A stretch of DNA of 31,994 nucleotides, taken from positions 1-31,994 of the forward strand of contig PWNO01000181.1 of NCBI GenBank assembly GCA_003557765.1, in the 5' to 3' direction. Within the stretch, counting starts at the first letter, position 1. Each line of letters opens with the position of its first letter. This DNA comes from Bacteroidales bacterium. Its GTDB lineage: Bacteria > Bacteroidota > Bacteroidia > Bacteroidales > UBA7960. The position numbers and the translations under genes were made by a program. The notes under the pieces were generated by a model, which saw only the letters and a program-made list of their open reading frames with translations, did no database searches and had not been told where the DNA came from. Positions 23,772-31,994 of the stretch are shown here, one piece after another.

Positions 23772-23814
23772 ACAGGCCATCTTCCTTGTTAACATAGGTA
23801 GGTGGCCTGTTTTT
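23772..23814 (+). terminator. intrinsic terminator after floA
   Basis: The arms ACAGGCCATCTTCC (23772-23785) and GGTAGGTGGCCTGT (23797-23810) form a 14-base stem with one G-U pair and one mismatch. They enclose an 11-base loop and are followed directly by a T-run (23810-23814). This ends the nfeD-floA unit. Confidence 0.85.
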
Positions 23815-23895
23815 CAAATATTCGTGCCATGTTTTACTCCCTGATGCATTTCGTTGATATGTTCTGGAGATAAATAGCTATTTTTTTTGAATCTT

Positions 23896-25983
23896 ATGAG
23901 CGTTAACATATTATTCGACTATCCCGCCTGGCTAATTATCGGCTGTATTTTATGCGGTCTGTTTTACAGCAGTATCTTATATTTCAGAAGCAGCGCATCT
24001 GATTTTAGTCCACTGGTGAAACGCTTGCTGGCCTTTTTTCGTTTCCTGAGCGTGACGCTATTGGCGTTGCTGTTATTGGCACCCCTCGTGGAAAGAAGCA
24101 CACGGCATGTGGAAGAACCGCTGCTGTTTTTCGTCCAGGACAATTCTGCTTCCTTGCTTTTTGCAGAAGACTCCGTTTGGTATCACCAGCAATACCTTCC
24201 TGCCAAACAAGGTTTTCTTGAAGAAATGGCCGATGCGCATGATGTGCGAAGCTATACTTTTGGAGAGGAGTTTGTAAAAAGAGAGCAAATTGACTTTTCA
24301 GACAGGGAAACCAATATGGCTGAGGTGTTCCGGGAGATTGACGCACGATATAGCAACAGGAACATTGGTGCGGTGATAGTGGCCGGAGACGGGATTTATA
24401 ACCGTGGGATCAATCCTTTGTATGCCGCGGCAAATGTTCCGTACCCCATATATACTATGGCCCTGGGTGACACGATGCCCCGGCGGGATGTCATCCTTAA
24501 AAATGTCTATCATAATGAGATTACATACCTGGGTAACCGCTTCCCGTTGGAGGTGGAGGTGGAAGCCCTGCAAAGTGAGGGCCTGAACAGCAGGCTGACC
24601 ATCAGCCGGGATGGAGAAGAGCTTTTTGCTGAAAACATCAGCTTTACTACAGATCATCATCTGGAAACCATCAGCCTGAACCTGGAAGCCGATGAGGCTG
24701 GCATGCAGCAATATGAGGCCAGCCTGACTCCCGTGGAGGATGAGGTGAGCCTGGAGAACAACAGCAAGTATTTTTTTATTGATGTGATCGATGGCCGGCA
24801 GCAATTGCTGATTCTGGCCAATAGCCCCCATCCGGATATTGGCGCTATTAAGGAATCCCTGGTCAGCAGCGATCAATATGAAGTAGAAGTTAGCCTTTTC
24901 GATGCGTTTGATGAAAGTCTTGAGGCTTTCGACCTGGTCATCCTTCATCAGTTGCCCTCTGCCCAACATTCCATCGAAACCTTTCTGCAGCAGGCAGAAG
25001 CGGCCGGTTCTGCCATACTTTATGTCCTTGGCGGGCAGACTGATCTTCCTGCCTTTAACGAGCTTGGCACCGGACTAACTATCCAGTTGCGTGCTGAAGA
25101 AGCTACCGAAGCATCACCCGGATACAATCAGGCTTTTGTGCTGTTTTCCTTACCCGAAAACACCCGCAATGTATTTGAATCCTTACCCCCGCTAAAGGTT
25201 CCTTTTGGCAATTATGATGTATCGGGTGGCGCACACGTGTTATTTAATCAAAAGGTGGGTGCCGTAACCACCAACGATCCACTGGTCATGTTCCATGATG
25301 CCGGAGAACGGCGTAACGGTGTGATCGCTGGAGAGGGGATATGGCTCTGGCGCTTGCATACCTTCATGCGAGAGGATAGCCATGACGCTTTTGATGAAAT
25401 GATGTCACGGATCGTGAATTTTTTATCCATCCGTGAAGATCGTCGCCTGTTTCGTGTCCGGAAGGACAACCTGATTTATGAAAATGAGCCGGCACTATTT
25501 GAGGCTGAACTCTATAACAGGAGTTATGAACTGATCAACGAGCCTGAGGTGGAGCTGACGATCACCAATGAAGAAGGCATGGAATTCCCTTATGTTATGG
25601 GTCGTACGGCCAACGCCTATCGCATTGATGCCGGCACTTTTGAACCAGGCACTTATGCATGGGAAGCCGAAGTCCGGGTTGGAACAGATGTCTACACCGA
25701 CGAAGGCCTGTTCAATGTGGTGGCCCTCGACCTTGAAGGGTTGCGCACCATCGCAGACCATCAATTGTTGTATCAGCTCGCAGAAAACACCGGTGCATCC
25801 ATGTATTATCCCGGGGAGTGGGAAGCGATGGCTGAAGACATCCGGCAACGCGAAGACATCCGGTCACAGATGTATACCCAAAAAGAATTTGTCGAGATCA
25901 TTAACATGAAGGCCCTTTTCTTCATCATCCTGCTGCTGCTTGCCGTGGAGTGGTTTGTGAGAAAAAGGAGTGGCAGTTATTAA
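23896..25983 (+). CDS. large VWA/BatA-like membrane protein
   Basis: From ATG 23896 the product is 695 aa; the frame also includes a TTG at 23887. Two N-terminal membrane helices (about 8-27 and 42-60) are separated by a short basic stretch, and one helix lies near the C-terminus (about 670-688), leaving some 600 residues outside the membrane. The region LLFFVQDNSASLLF to VIVAGDGIYNRG (about 75-170) has the strand pattern of a von Willebrand factor A domain, with DNSAS as a degenerate MIDAS (DxSxS). The middle (about 300-400) resembles a class I glutamine-amidotransferase-like fold without a visible Cys nucleophile. An Ig-like beta domain follows (about 530-625). Bacteroidota have many such uncharacterised membrane proteins. 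The Ste24-type protease gene begins 20 bases downstream, so the two form a likely operon. Confidence 0.8.
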   Translation: MSVNILFDYPAWLIIGCILCGLFYSSILYFRSSASDFSPLVKRLLAFFRFLSVTLLALLLLAPLVERSTRHVEEPLLFFVQDNSASLLFAEDSVWYHQQYLPAKQGFLEEMADAHDVRSYTFGEEFVKREQIDFSDRETNMAEVFREIDARYSNRNIGAVIVAGDGIYNRGINPLYAAANVPYPIYTMALGDTMPRRDVILKNVYHNEITYLGNRFPLEVEVEALQSEGLNSRLTISRDGEELFAENISFTTDHHLETISLNLEADEAGMQQYEASLTPVEDEVSLENNSKYFFIDVIDGRQQLLILANSPHPDIGAIKESLVSSDQYEVEVSLFDAFDESLEAFDLVILHQLPSAQHSIETFLQQAEAAGSAILYVLGGQTDLPAFNELGTGLTIQLRAEEATEASPGYNQAFVLFSLPENTRNVFESLPPLKVPFGNYDVSGGAHVLFNQKVGAVTTNDPLVMFHDAGERRNGVIAGEGIWLWRLHTFMREDSHDAFDEMMSRIVNFLSIREDRRLFRVRKDNLIYENEPALFEAELYNRSYELINEPEVELTITNEEGMEFPYVMGRTANAYRIDAGTFEPGTYAWEAEVRVGTDVYTDEGLFNVVALDLEGLRTIADHQLLYQLAENTGASMYYPGEWEAMAEDIRQREDIRSQMYTQKEFVEIINMKALFFIILLLLAVEWFVRKRSGSY

Positions 25984-26003
25984 TTCATTAACCCGGATTA
26001 GAC

Positions 26004-27257
26004 ATGAGCACTGAACAGATCCTTTTGTATGTTATTCTGCTGATTATCATCCTCGACTATGTTTTTGACCGGTTGATGGACTACCTGAATGCCAGTCGTT
26101 GGAGTAAGACGCTGCCGGAAGAGCTTAAAGGCATTTATGATGAGGAGAAGTACCGGAAGTCCCAGGAATATTCCCGCGTAAACATGCGATTGGGAACCAT
26201 CACCAGTACCTTATCCTTTGTCTTTATCCTTTTGATGCTGATTATCGGCGGATTTGGCTACCTGGATGATTTTGTACAGCAATATACCAGTCACGACGTT
26301 TGGATGGCCCTGCTGTTTTTTGGCATCCTTGGACTGGCGTCTGACATCCTGTCTGCGCCTTTTGACCTTTATGGGACCTTCGTGATTGAGGAACGTTTTG
26401 GTTTTAATCGGACTACCCCAAAAACCTATGTGCTGGACAAGCTCAAGGGTTGGATGCTTGCGTTGGTGCTGGGAGGAGGAATTCTTGCGGTGTTTGTGTG
26501 GTTCTATCACACAGCAGGTTCTCTTTTCTGGCTCTATGCCTGGATCCTTTTCAGCGCTTTCAGCATCTTTATGATGATGTTTTACAGCACACTGATCGTG
26601 CCCATCTTTAACAAGCAAACACCCCTTGAGGAAGGAGAGCTCCGCTCTGCCATAGAAGCATTTGCAGAAAAGGCCGGTTTCAGATTAGACAATATTTTTG
26701 TGATCGACGGGTCCAAGCGCAGTGCCAAAGCCAACGCATATTTTAGTGGACTGGGCCCTAAAAAACGCATTGTCCTCTTCGATACCCTCATCAAGGAGCA
26801 CACGAACGAAGAGTTAGTGGCTGTGCTTGCGCACGAGATCGGCCATTATAAAATGAAACACACCACCCGTGGCATGCTGGTGTCGTTGGTGCATACCGGA
26901 GTTATGTTGTACCTTTTGGGTCTGTTTATTAATCGGCCGGAGCTTTCCGGAGCTATTGGTGCATCGGAGCCAAGTTTCCACATGGGCATCCTGGCCTTTG
27001 GTTTATTGTATTCGCCGGTGTCACTGGTGCTGGGCATTCTGGGAAACAGGTTAAGCCGCAGATATGAATACCAAGCCGATGCCTTTGCCGCTGAAAACTA
27101 TGACCCACAACCGCTAAAGGAGGCCCTGAAAAAGCTTTCGGTAAACCACCTGAGTAACCTTCGGCCGCATCCGGCTTATGTATATGTGCATTATTCGCAC
27201 CCACCCTTGCTGAAGCGGCTGGAGCACCTCGAGGCGTTTGAGGGAAGTAAGAAGTAA
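26004..27257 (+). CDS. M48 Ste24-type integral membrane metalloprotease
   Basis: The gene encodes 417 aa and is related to the CAAX prenyl protease Ste24p. About six to seven hydrophobic helices are seen. The signature stretches are APFDLYGTFVIEERFGFNRTTP, SKRSAKANAYFSGLGPKKRI and the zinc motif HEIGH (His277, Glu278, His281), with the third ligand Glu355 in RYEYQADAFA. The C-terminal VHYSHPPLLKRLEHL is also typical. Bacteria have no prenylated CAAX proteins, so the likely role is removal of misfolded or blocked membrane proteins. It is co-directional with, and 20 bases after, the VWA/BatA-like gene. Confidence 0.95.
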   Translation: MSTEQILLYVILLIIILDYVFDRLMDYLNASRWSKTLPEELKGIYDEEKYRKSQEYSRVNMRLGTITSTLSFVFILLMLIIGGFGYLDDFVQQYTSHDVWMALLFFGILGLASDILSAPFDLYGTFVIEERFGFNRTTPKTYVLDKLKGWMLALVLGGGILAVFVWFYHTAGSLFWLYAWILFSAFSIFMMMFYSTLIVPIFNKQTPLEEGELRSAIEAFAEKAGFRLDNIFVIDGSKRSAKANAYFSGLGPKKRIVLFDTLIKEHTNEELVAVLAHEIGHYKMKHTTRGMLVSLVHTGVMLYLLGLFINRPELSGAIGASEPSFHMGILAFGLLYSPVSLVLGILGNRLSRRYEYQADAFAAENYDPQPLKEALKKLSVNHLSNLRPHPAYVYVHYSHPPLLKRLEHLEAFEGSKK

Positions 27258-27476
27258 GTAACAAGATTCCATGCAGCAAAGACTGCGGAGCATTTGGGCT
27301 GCGAAGTTAATCGGATAAAGGGCAAAAATCGCCTAATGGCCTGGTTAGTTTTAATTGGGCTTGTACAACCCCGCAGCCATTGTACTTGGGCTGCAGAGAA
27401 TTATGATGTGCAAATCAAGAAGTATCCGCAGCACTTGGGCTGCAGGGAAGGAGGGAGGTAGTAAAGAGAACCAAAT
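27258..27476. repeat. spacer with three CTTGGGCTGC-type hairpin repeats
   Basis: Three related units lie at 27281-27306, 27369-27400 and 27423-27449. Each contains (C/A)(A/T)TTGGGCTGC flanked by GCGGAG or CCGCAGC. In units two and three the flanks form small hairpins: GCAGCC with GGCTGC, and GCAGC around ACTTGG with GCTGC. No gene or clear rarA promoter is visible in this spacer. Confidence 0.5.
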
Positions 27477-28751
27477 ATGATGCAACAGGCTGGTATACCT
27501 TTGGCAGAAAAACTGAGACCAGGCAACCTGGATGACTACCTGGGTCAGACCCATCTGGTTGGACCTGGCGCCATTCTCCGTAAATCTATTGAGCGAGGTA
27601 ATATACCGTCCATGATTCTCTGGGGACCACCCGGTGTAGGTAAGACTACCCTTGCTTCCCTGATCTCGGAGAAGCTGATCAGACCATTTTTTACACTCAG
27701 TGCGGTCAGTTCCGGGGTAAAAGATGTGCGTGCCGTAATACAGAAGGCCAAAGAATCAGGGGGCAATGCCATTCTTTTTATTGATGAGATCCACCGGTTT
27801 AGTAAGTCTCAGCAGGATAGTCTGTTGGGTGCCGTGGAAAAAGGTGTAATCACTTTGATCGGTGCCACTACGGAAAATCCCTCTTTCGAAGTGATTGCGC
27901 CCTTGCTGTCGCGATGCCAGGTTTATATTCTCAGGGAATTGGAGAAGGATGATCTGCTAAAGCTGCTGGAGAAGGGAAAGGTTACATTGGAGAAAGAAAC
28001 GGGTAAACAGGTGAATATCGTTGAAACAGAAGCGCTGATGCGCATCTCCGGTGGCGACGCCCGAAAGCTGCTGAATGCTTTGGAACTGGCCGTACACATC
28101 CCCGAAGAAGACTCGTTGAACATCACCAATGATCACGTGCTGTCGGTGATCCAGGAAAACATGGCCCTTTACGATAAATCAGGTGAGATGCATTATGATG
28201 TCATCTCCGCTTTCATTAAATCGGTGCGGGGCAGCGACCCGAATGCGGCAGTCTATTATTTGGCCAGAATGATTGAAGGTGGTGAGGATCCGAAGTTTAT
28301 TGCCAGAAGATTGATCATCCTTGCGTCTGAAGATATCGGTAACGCCAATCCCAATGCGTTGTTACTTGCTACCAGTTGTTTCCAGGCCGTTACGATGATT
28401 GGAATGCCAGAGAGCAGGATCATCCTCTCGCAGACTGCAACCTACCTGGCCTCCTCGCCCAAAAGCAATGCAGCCTATCTCGCCATCAATAAAGCCCAAA
28501 GTCTGGTGAAGAAATCCGGCGACCTGCCTGTGCCACTTGCTTTAAGGAATGCCCCAACCAAACTGATGAAAGATAGTGGCTATGGCAAGGACTATGAATA
28601 TTCTCATGACTTTCCGGGCCATTTTGTAGATCAGGAGTTTATGCCGGATGCATTGTCGGGAACCACACTGTATGACCCTGCTGATAATGCGCGTGAACAA
28701 GAGATGCGGCAACGACTTAAGCGCTTGTGGAAGGATAAATATGGCTATTAA
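27477..28751 (+). CDS. rarA: replication-associated recombination protein A (AAA+ ATPase)
   Basis: The gene encodes 424 aa, the normal length of RarA/MgsA (Mgs1/WRNIP1 family), which acts at stalled replication forks. The N-terminal PLAEKLRPGNLDDYLGQ segment leads into the AAA+ core: Walker A GPPGVGKTT with Lys56, Walker B LFIDEIHRFSKSQQD with Asp103-Glu104, GATTENPSFEV as sensor 1, and LLSRCQVYILRELE. The C-terminal half has the clamp-loader-like lid and the RarA-specific tetramerisation region (MIEGGEDPKFIARRLIILAS, then NAAYLAINKA). The tail ends YDPADNAREQEMRQRLKRLW. A T8 run after a weak GGC/GCC stem follows the stop. Confidence 0.97.
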   Translation: MMQQAGIPLAEKLRPGNLDDYLGQTHLVGPGAILRKSIERGNIPSMILWGPPGVGKTTLASLISEKLIRPFFTLSAVSSGVKDVRAVIQKAKESGGNAILFIDEIHRFSKSQQDSLLGAVEKGVITLIGATTENPSFEVIAPLLSRCQVYILRELEKDDLLKLLEKGKVTLEKETGKQVNIVETEALMRISGGDARKLLNALELAVHIPEEDSLNITNDHVLSVIQENMALYDKSGEMHYDVISAFIKSVRGSDPNAAVYYLARMIEGGEDPKFIARRLIILASEDIGNANPNALLLATSCFQAVTMIGMPESRIILSQTATYLASSPKSNAAYLAINKAQSLVKKSGDLPVPLALRNAPTKLMKDSGYGKDYEYSHDFPGHFVDQEFMPDALSGTTLYDPADNAREQEMRQRLKRLWKDKYGY

Positions 28752-28759
28752 GCTGTTTG

Positions 28760-28786
28760 GCCGGGTAGTGTAGGTGCCTTTTTTTT
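28760..28786 (+). terminator. weak possible terminator after rarA
   Basis: A short GGC/GCC pairing is followed by an uninterrupted run of eight T (28779-28786). The stem is poor, so this is a tentative call. Confidence 0.25.
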
Positions 28787-28812
28787 GGTGATACTTCCCG
28801 GGAATAACTTTG
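28785..28812 (+). promoter_or_regulatory. Bacteroidota-type promoter for the aminotransferase gene
   Basis: TTG at 28785-28787, 17 bases, then TAACTTTG at 28805-28812, both consensus matches. The predicted start near 28820 leaves a leader of about 130 bases before ATG 28951. I recognise no riboswitch in it. Confidence 0.45.
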
Positions 28813-28950
28813 TAAACAAATAAATTGTAATTTACTGAAAATGTAAAACTTGCAAGATACAACCATGAAAAATAGTATAGGAAAGGCCCGTCTATTGATG
28901 GATTTGTTACATGTGTGAACTGATCTATTACATGCTAAAATAGTACAGCT

Positions 28951-30138
28951 ATGAACGACAGAATGTACTTTTACAGACACCTGGCGCAGACTTCATCCTT
29001 CCCATTGGCATTGGAAATTGTCCGCGCAAATGGTATATATATGTATGATGCAGTCGGTAAGGAGTATATGGATCTGATAAGTGGCATTTCTGTCAGTGCG
29101 CTGGGACATGGTCACCCAGCCGTTGTTCGTGCAGTGAAAGCGCAGGCAGAGAAGTACATGCACCTGATGGTTTACGGGGAGTTCGTGCAATCGCCACAGG
29201 TACAACTGGCTGTTCTGCTTAGTGAAGTGCTTCCAGATAAACTGGAACAGACTTTTTTTGTGAATTCTGGCAGTGAAGCGGTTGAAGGAGCTTTAAAGCT
29301 TGCCAAAAGATATACGGGTCGCACCCAGATCGTCTCGTTCTGCAACGCATATCATGGCAGCTCTCACGGATCCCTGAGTGTGACAGGACATGAAGGATTG
29401 AAACGAGCTTTCCGGCCATTGTTGCCTGAGGTTTATCATCTGCCATTTGGAGATGTTGATGCTTTATCGCAAATCTCTTCCGAAACTGCTTGTGTAATCG
29501 TGGAAACCATTCAGGGTGAGGCTGGGGCAGTTACTGCTGACCAAAAATTCTTTACCCGTTTGCGTCAACGTTGCGATAACACAGGAGCATTGCTTGTCAT
29601 GGATGAGATTCAATCCGGCATGGGCAGAACCGGCAAGATGTGGGCCTTTGAACATTACGGCATCATACCCGACATTCTCACCCTGGCAAAAAGCTTTGGT
29701 GGTGGATTGCCGCTGGGAGCTTTTATCTCCAGCAAAGAGATCATGCAGAGCCTGACCCATGATCCTGTGCTGGGTCATATCACCACCTTTGGCGGAAATG
29801 CTTTATCTGCTGCAGCCTCGAAAGCTTGCCTCGAAACAATCATTGGCGAGCAGCTATGGAAAAACGCGGAAAGACAAGGCAGGCGATTCAGGGAACACCT
29901 TGTACATAAGGCCATTAAAAGTATCCGGGGTAAGGGCCTGCTGATGGCACTGGAATTCGACAGTTTTGACCAATGTAAAGCCATCATTGATACCTGTATT
30001 GCCAAAGGCCTGGTCACGGATTGGTTTCTTTTTGCTGATAACTGCCTGAGAATTGCGCCACCATTGAACATCACGAATCACGACGTGGAAAAAGCCTGCA
30101 GCGTGCTTCTAGAGGCCATAGATCAAAACAGCTATTGA
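28951..30138 (+). CDS. class III PLP-dependent aminotransferase, orphan Bacteroidota clade
   Basis: The gene encodes 395 aa, of the same fold as acetylornithine and ornithine aminotransferases and usually annotated as an aspartate aminotransferase family protein. Visible elements are GISVSALGHGHPAVVRAV, the PLP phosphate-binding FVNSGSEAVEGALKLAK, AYHGSSHGSLSVTGHE, IVETIQGEAGA, the cofactor-stacking MDEIQSGMGRTGKMWAF, and the Schiff-base Lys247 in TLAKSFGGGLPLGAF. HITTFGGNALSAAA and the C-terminal TDWFLFADNCLRIAPPLNIT are characteristic of this clade. No arginine, lysine or polyamine genes are adjacent, so the amino donor and acceptor cannot be inferred. It has its own promoter. Confidence 0.92.
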   Translation: MNDRMYFYRHLAQTSSFPLALEIVRANGIYMYDAVGKEYMDLISGISVSALGHGHPAVVRAVKAQAEKYMHLMVYGEFVQSPQVQLAVLLSEVLPDKLEQTFFVNSGSEAVEGALKLAKRYTGRTQIVSFCNAYHGSSHGSLSVTGHEGLKRAFRPLLPEVYHLPFGDVDALSQISSETACVIVETIQGEAGAVTADQKFFTRLRQRCDNTGALLVMDEIQSGMGRTGKMWAFEHYGIIPDILTLAKSFGGGLPLGAFISSKEIMQSLTHDPVLGHITTFGGNALSAAASKACLETIIGEQLWKNAERQGRRFREHLVHKAIKSIRGKGLLMALEFDSFDQCKAIIDTCIAKGLVTDWFLFADNCLRIAPPLNITNHDVEKACSVLLEAIDQNSY

Positions 30139-30338
30139 CTTCTTTGTATATTGTGCTTATCTTTAGCATGCATTATCCAGCCACCAAAACCATCTTTTTG
30201 ATACCTCTATGCTAAAGAGATGACGGAAACGGAAATGACTATTAAACGTTGGGCGCTAAGTCAGTTTATGAGTTCAATGAGTTTAACCTGCTAAAACTTG
30301 AATTTTAGATCTTTCGACATTTTGACAATGTTAAACCA
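30139..30338. other. intergenic region with a 10-bp inverted repeat
   Basis: TCTTTAGCAT (30160-30169) and its exact inverse complement ATGCTAAAGA (30209-30218) are separated by 39 bases. A 24-codon ORF (30220-30294) follows but has no other support. No T-run follows the second arm, so it is not a standard terminator. Confidence 0.45.
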
Positions 30339-31046
30339 ATGAAAGCCGACATTAAAGCCGTACTTGATCAGAAACCTTTGCAGAGTTTGCCTGTTAAGGG
30401 CTTTTTCAGTAATTATAAGCTTATCCGGCAGGTCAAACAAGGAGATATGGTTTTGCTTTCTGGCAAAAGCGATTATGTTTGGGCTTACCTCTGCGGTGAT
30501 AATCCGGAAGATCTGTTTGAAGTGCTTAAGGTATTTGATTTTGAGACCCAGTTTTTTGCCAATGTAGAAGAATGGATGTTGCCTGTCATCACGCATTCAC
30601 GTAAGATTGAATGGAAGCTAAGTACACATCGCTACTATTTGCCCGATGATCGTGTGCCCGATCCGCCGGATTTTTTCTCAAAATCACTGGAAACCAACAT
30701 GGCTGCATATATTTACAGTCGTTCTGCATATAAAGACTTTACCTCAGAGGAGTACATCCGTGAACGGCTTGAAAAGGATGTGTCGGCTGGCATTTGGATT
30801 GATGGGGAGCTGGTTGGCTGGGGCCTTACCCATGATGACACTTCTCTGGGATTTCTACATGTGGTGCCGCATTATCGTGGTCAGGGACTAGGGGAGAACC
30901 TGCTTCGTTTTTTGGTCAACGAAAAGCAGATGCGCAAAATGCCGGTTTTTGTTAATATTGAACCCCATAACCATCAATCGATCAATCTAGTAAAAAAGCT
31001 TGGTTTTCTTTTTGACCGGGAGGTCAACTGGTTAAAGCTTACCTGA
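30339..31046 (+). CDS. GNAT-family acetyltransferase
   Basis: The gene encodes 235 aa. The N-terminal ~110 residues are a divergent domain with alternating strands and helices (LLSGKSDYVWAYLCGDN and so on) that may be a second degenerate GNAT fold or a substrate-binding part. The C-terminal GNAT domain (about 125-235) shows GIWIDGELVGWGLTHDD, LGFLHVVPHYRGQGLGENLL (the acetyl-CoA pyrophosphate loop RGQGLG) and NIEPHNHQSINLVKKLGF, the usual final strand. This layout resembles the FR47/glycine-N-acyltransferase-like group. The acceptor is unknown. It converges with the methyltransferase gene, with 24 bases between stops. Confidence 0.87.
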   Translation: MKADIKAVLDQKPLQSLPVKGFFSNYKLIRQVKQGDMVLLSGKSDYVWAYLCGDNPEDLFEVLKVFDFETQFFANVEEWMLPVITHSRKIEWKLSTHRYYLPDDRVPDPPDFFSKSLETNMAAYIYSRSAYKDFTSEEYIRERLEKDVSAGIWIDGELVGWGLTHDDTSLGFLHVVPHYRGQGLGENLLRFLVNEKQMRKMPVFVNIEPHNHQSINLVKKLGFLFDREVNWLKLT

Positions 31047-31070
31047 TCAACACCATGTTAAGCTGCTTTC

Positions 31071-31994
31071 TTACGCTGTCTTTTCCAAAACGAATAACTC
31101 CACGTGCTCCTTGCTGCGAATTTCCTGTATCCAGGTTTTTCTTTTCGATGGCTTGTCCTGGACCGGCGCACGATCATACACCTGCAGCTTAAAAGCTTTG
31201 TGGTGAATCTGTAGTGAATCTTCAATGGGGTGCGACTTGCTGATGCCGGCCACTTGCGCGAAGTCCGAAAAAAGGATGGCAATCAACACGCCCCCTGGAC
31301 ACTTTGCCTGCAAAGTGTCAAACAAGCGATGAAAGAAGCCTTCCTCGTAATAGGAGCCATGGTCAAGTGCCGTTAAGGGCTTGCCTGGTATCCATGGCGG
31401 GTTGCATACTACGAGATCCCCTTTTTCCGGATTAAAGCTTCCCAGCATGTCCGCCTGCTCCGGAAAGATGATTTGCCCTGAAGTAATGTGCAGGCGCTTC
31501 AAGTCCTCCTGGAGGCTGAAAATGGCGTTGGGATTAATATCTGTCGCATGGATCTGTTTTACCCCGTGTTTGTGCATGATGAATGAGAGAATCCCGCTAC
31601 CGGTTCCGATATCTGCGGCCTTTGCAATTAAAGGTTGTTTCGCCAGCCAGCGATCAAAAAGTGTAAGGTGGCTTTCCCTTGTTGGGAAATAGACACCGTA
31701 AAAAGGATGAATCAAATGCTTAAGCACCTGGTAAGATTTTCCCTTGAGATACCACTGCCAGGCGCCATTCAGGCCAAGAAAATCAGAAAATGTAATGAAA
31801 AAATCCGGGGTTTTAGGATATAATTCTTTGATCCACGGATTTTTAGGGGCACCTTTCAACATAACCTTGTACGCGCTTACTGTGATCCAGATTTTTGACT
31901 GGTATTGATGCAAGCGCTCCCTTTGTTTGCGTGAAGATGGATAGTCGTGCACAGGCACCGTAGAGGCGACCTTTTGCTTTAACCAGCTGTAAAA
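31071..31994 (-). CDS. class I methyltransferase with NPPW motif, 5' end beyond the window
   Basis: The frame is open to the window edge. A GTG at 31956-31958 could start it, but codons for FYSWLKQKVAST lie upstream in frame without a stop, so the true start is probably outside. At least 307 codons are present. The core shows motif I AADIGTGSGILSFIMHKHG, then IHATDINPNAIFSLQEDL, and the catalytic VVCNPPWIPGKP. NPPW/NPPY is the signature of methylases that modify exocyclic or amide nitrogen, such as PrmC, RlmF and N6-adenine enzymes. The N-terminal part, with FPTRESHLTLFDRWL, resembles PrmC/HemK-like and small-molecule methyltransferases of Bacteroidota. The substrate is not known. Confidence 0.85.
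   Translation of the reverse strand, partial: FYSWLKQKVASTVPVHDYPSSRKQRERLHQYQSKIWITVSAYKVMLKGAPKNPWIKELYPKTPDFFITFSDFLGLNGAWQWYLKGKSYQVLKHLIHPFYGVYFPTRESHLTLFDRWLAKQPLIAKAADIGTGSGILSFIMHKHGVKQIHATDINPNAIFSLQEDLKRLHITSGQIIFPEQADMLGSFNPEKGDLVVCNPPWIPGKPLTALDHGSYYEEGFFHRLFDTLQAKCPGGVLIAILFSDFAQVAGISKSHPIEDSLQIHHKAFKLQVYDRAPVQDKPSKRKTWIQEIRSKEHVELFVLEKTA

Noticed and set aside
24298..24969. 223-codon - strand ORF inside the VWA/BatA-like gene
   Set aside because: It is a shadow of the + strand gene; the + strand product has clear membrane helices and domain-like segments across the same bases.
30220..30294. 24-codon ORF beginning ATGACGGAAACG
   Set aside because: It has no ribosome-binding signal, no recognisable sequence and an ordinary chance length.

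Overview
The window is about 32 kb of chromosomal DNA from a member of the Bacteroidota, probably a Bacteroidales/Marinilabiliales-like organism. Four things support this. There is a secreted subtilase with a C-terminal type IX secretion sorting domain. There are lineage-typical families (a WbqC-like protein, a DUF3127 protein, DUF2520 next to KdsC next to a UbiA-type enzyme next to Maf, and an orphan class III aminotransferase). Perfect or near-perfect Bacteroidota -7 boxes (TAnnTTTG, often with TTG 17-20 nt upstream) lie in front of many genes. Gene starts lack strong Shine-Dalgarno sequences. I see no rRNA, tRNA, CRISPR array, transposase, phage gene or integration scar. With corrected starts, no gene-free stretch exceeds 300 bases.

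Layout. From 1 to 6.0 kb, short transcription units alternate in direction. They are the end of a PgpH-type HD phosphohydrolase (+), a WbqC-like protein (-), a bifunctional NAD(P)H-hydrate repair enzyme (+), an unrecognised 203-aa protein whose layout resembles the pore-forming half of bacterial gasdermins (-), a DUF3127 OB-fold-type protein with an SSB-like acidic tail (+), and a likely holA-EVE-cvpA operon (-). From 6.1 to 31.0 kb everything lies on the + strand. This run holds a small HsdR_N nuclease-fold protein, the T9SS subtilase, a CcmF/CcsA cytochrome c haem lyase, DUF2520-kdsC-UbiA-like-maf, an envelope cassette (membrane sulfatase/LtaS-like enzyme, NoeA-like two-domain methyltransferase, small YIDPGTGS membrane protein), tpiA, prmA-plsY, an M48 lipoprotease, nfeD-floA closed by a clear terminator, a large VWA/BatA-like membrane protein with a Ste24-type protease, rarA, an orphan aminotransferase and a GNAT acetyltransferase. 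The window closes with a methyltransferase (-) whose 5' end is cut off.

Most of the genes are housekeeping: metabolite repair, DNA replication and recombination, lipid and LPS precursor metabolism, membrane proteostasis, glycolysis and ribosome modification. The two places most likely to hold undescribed biology are the gasdermin-like gene at 2566-3177 and the envelope cassette at 15419-18773. In the cassette, the methyltransferase carries what looks like a kinase/APH catalytic signature in its N-terminal half. Both assignments rest on reading motifs by eye and on remembered family layouts, not on a search.
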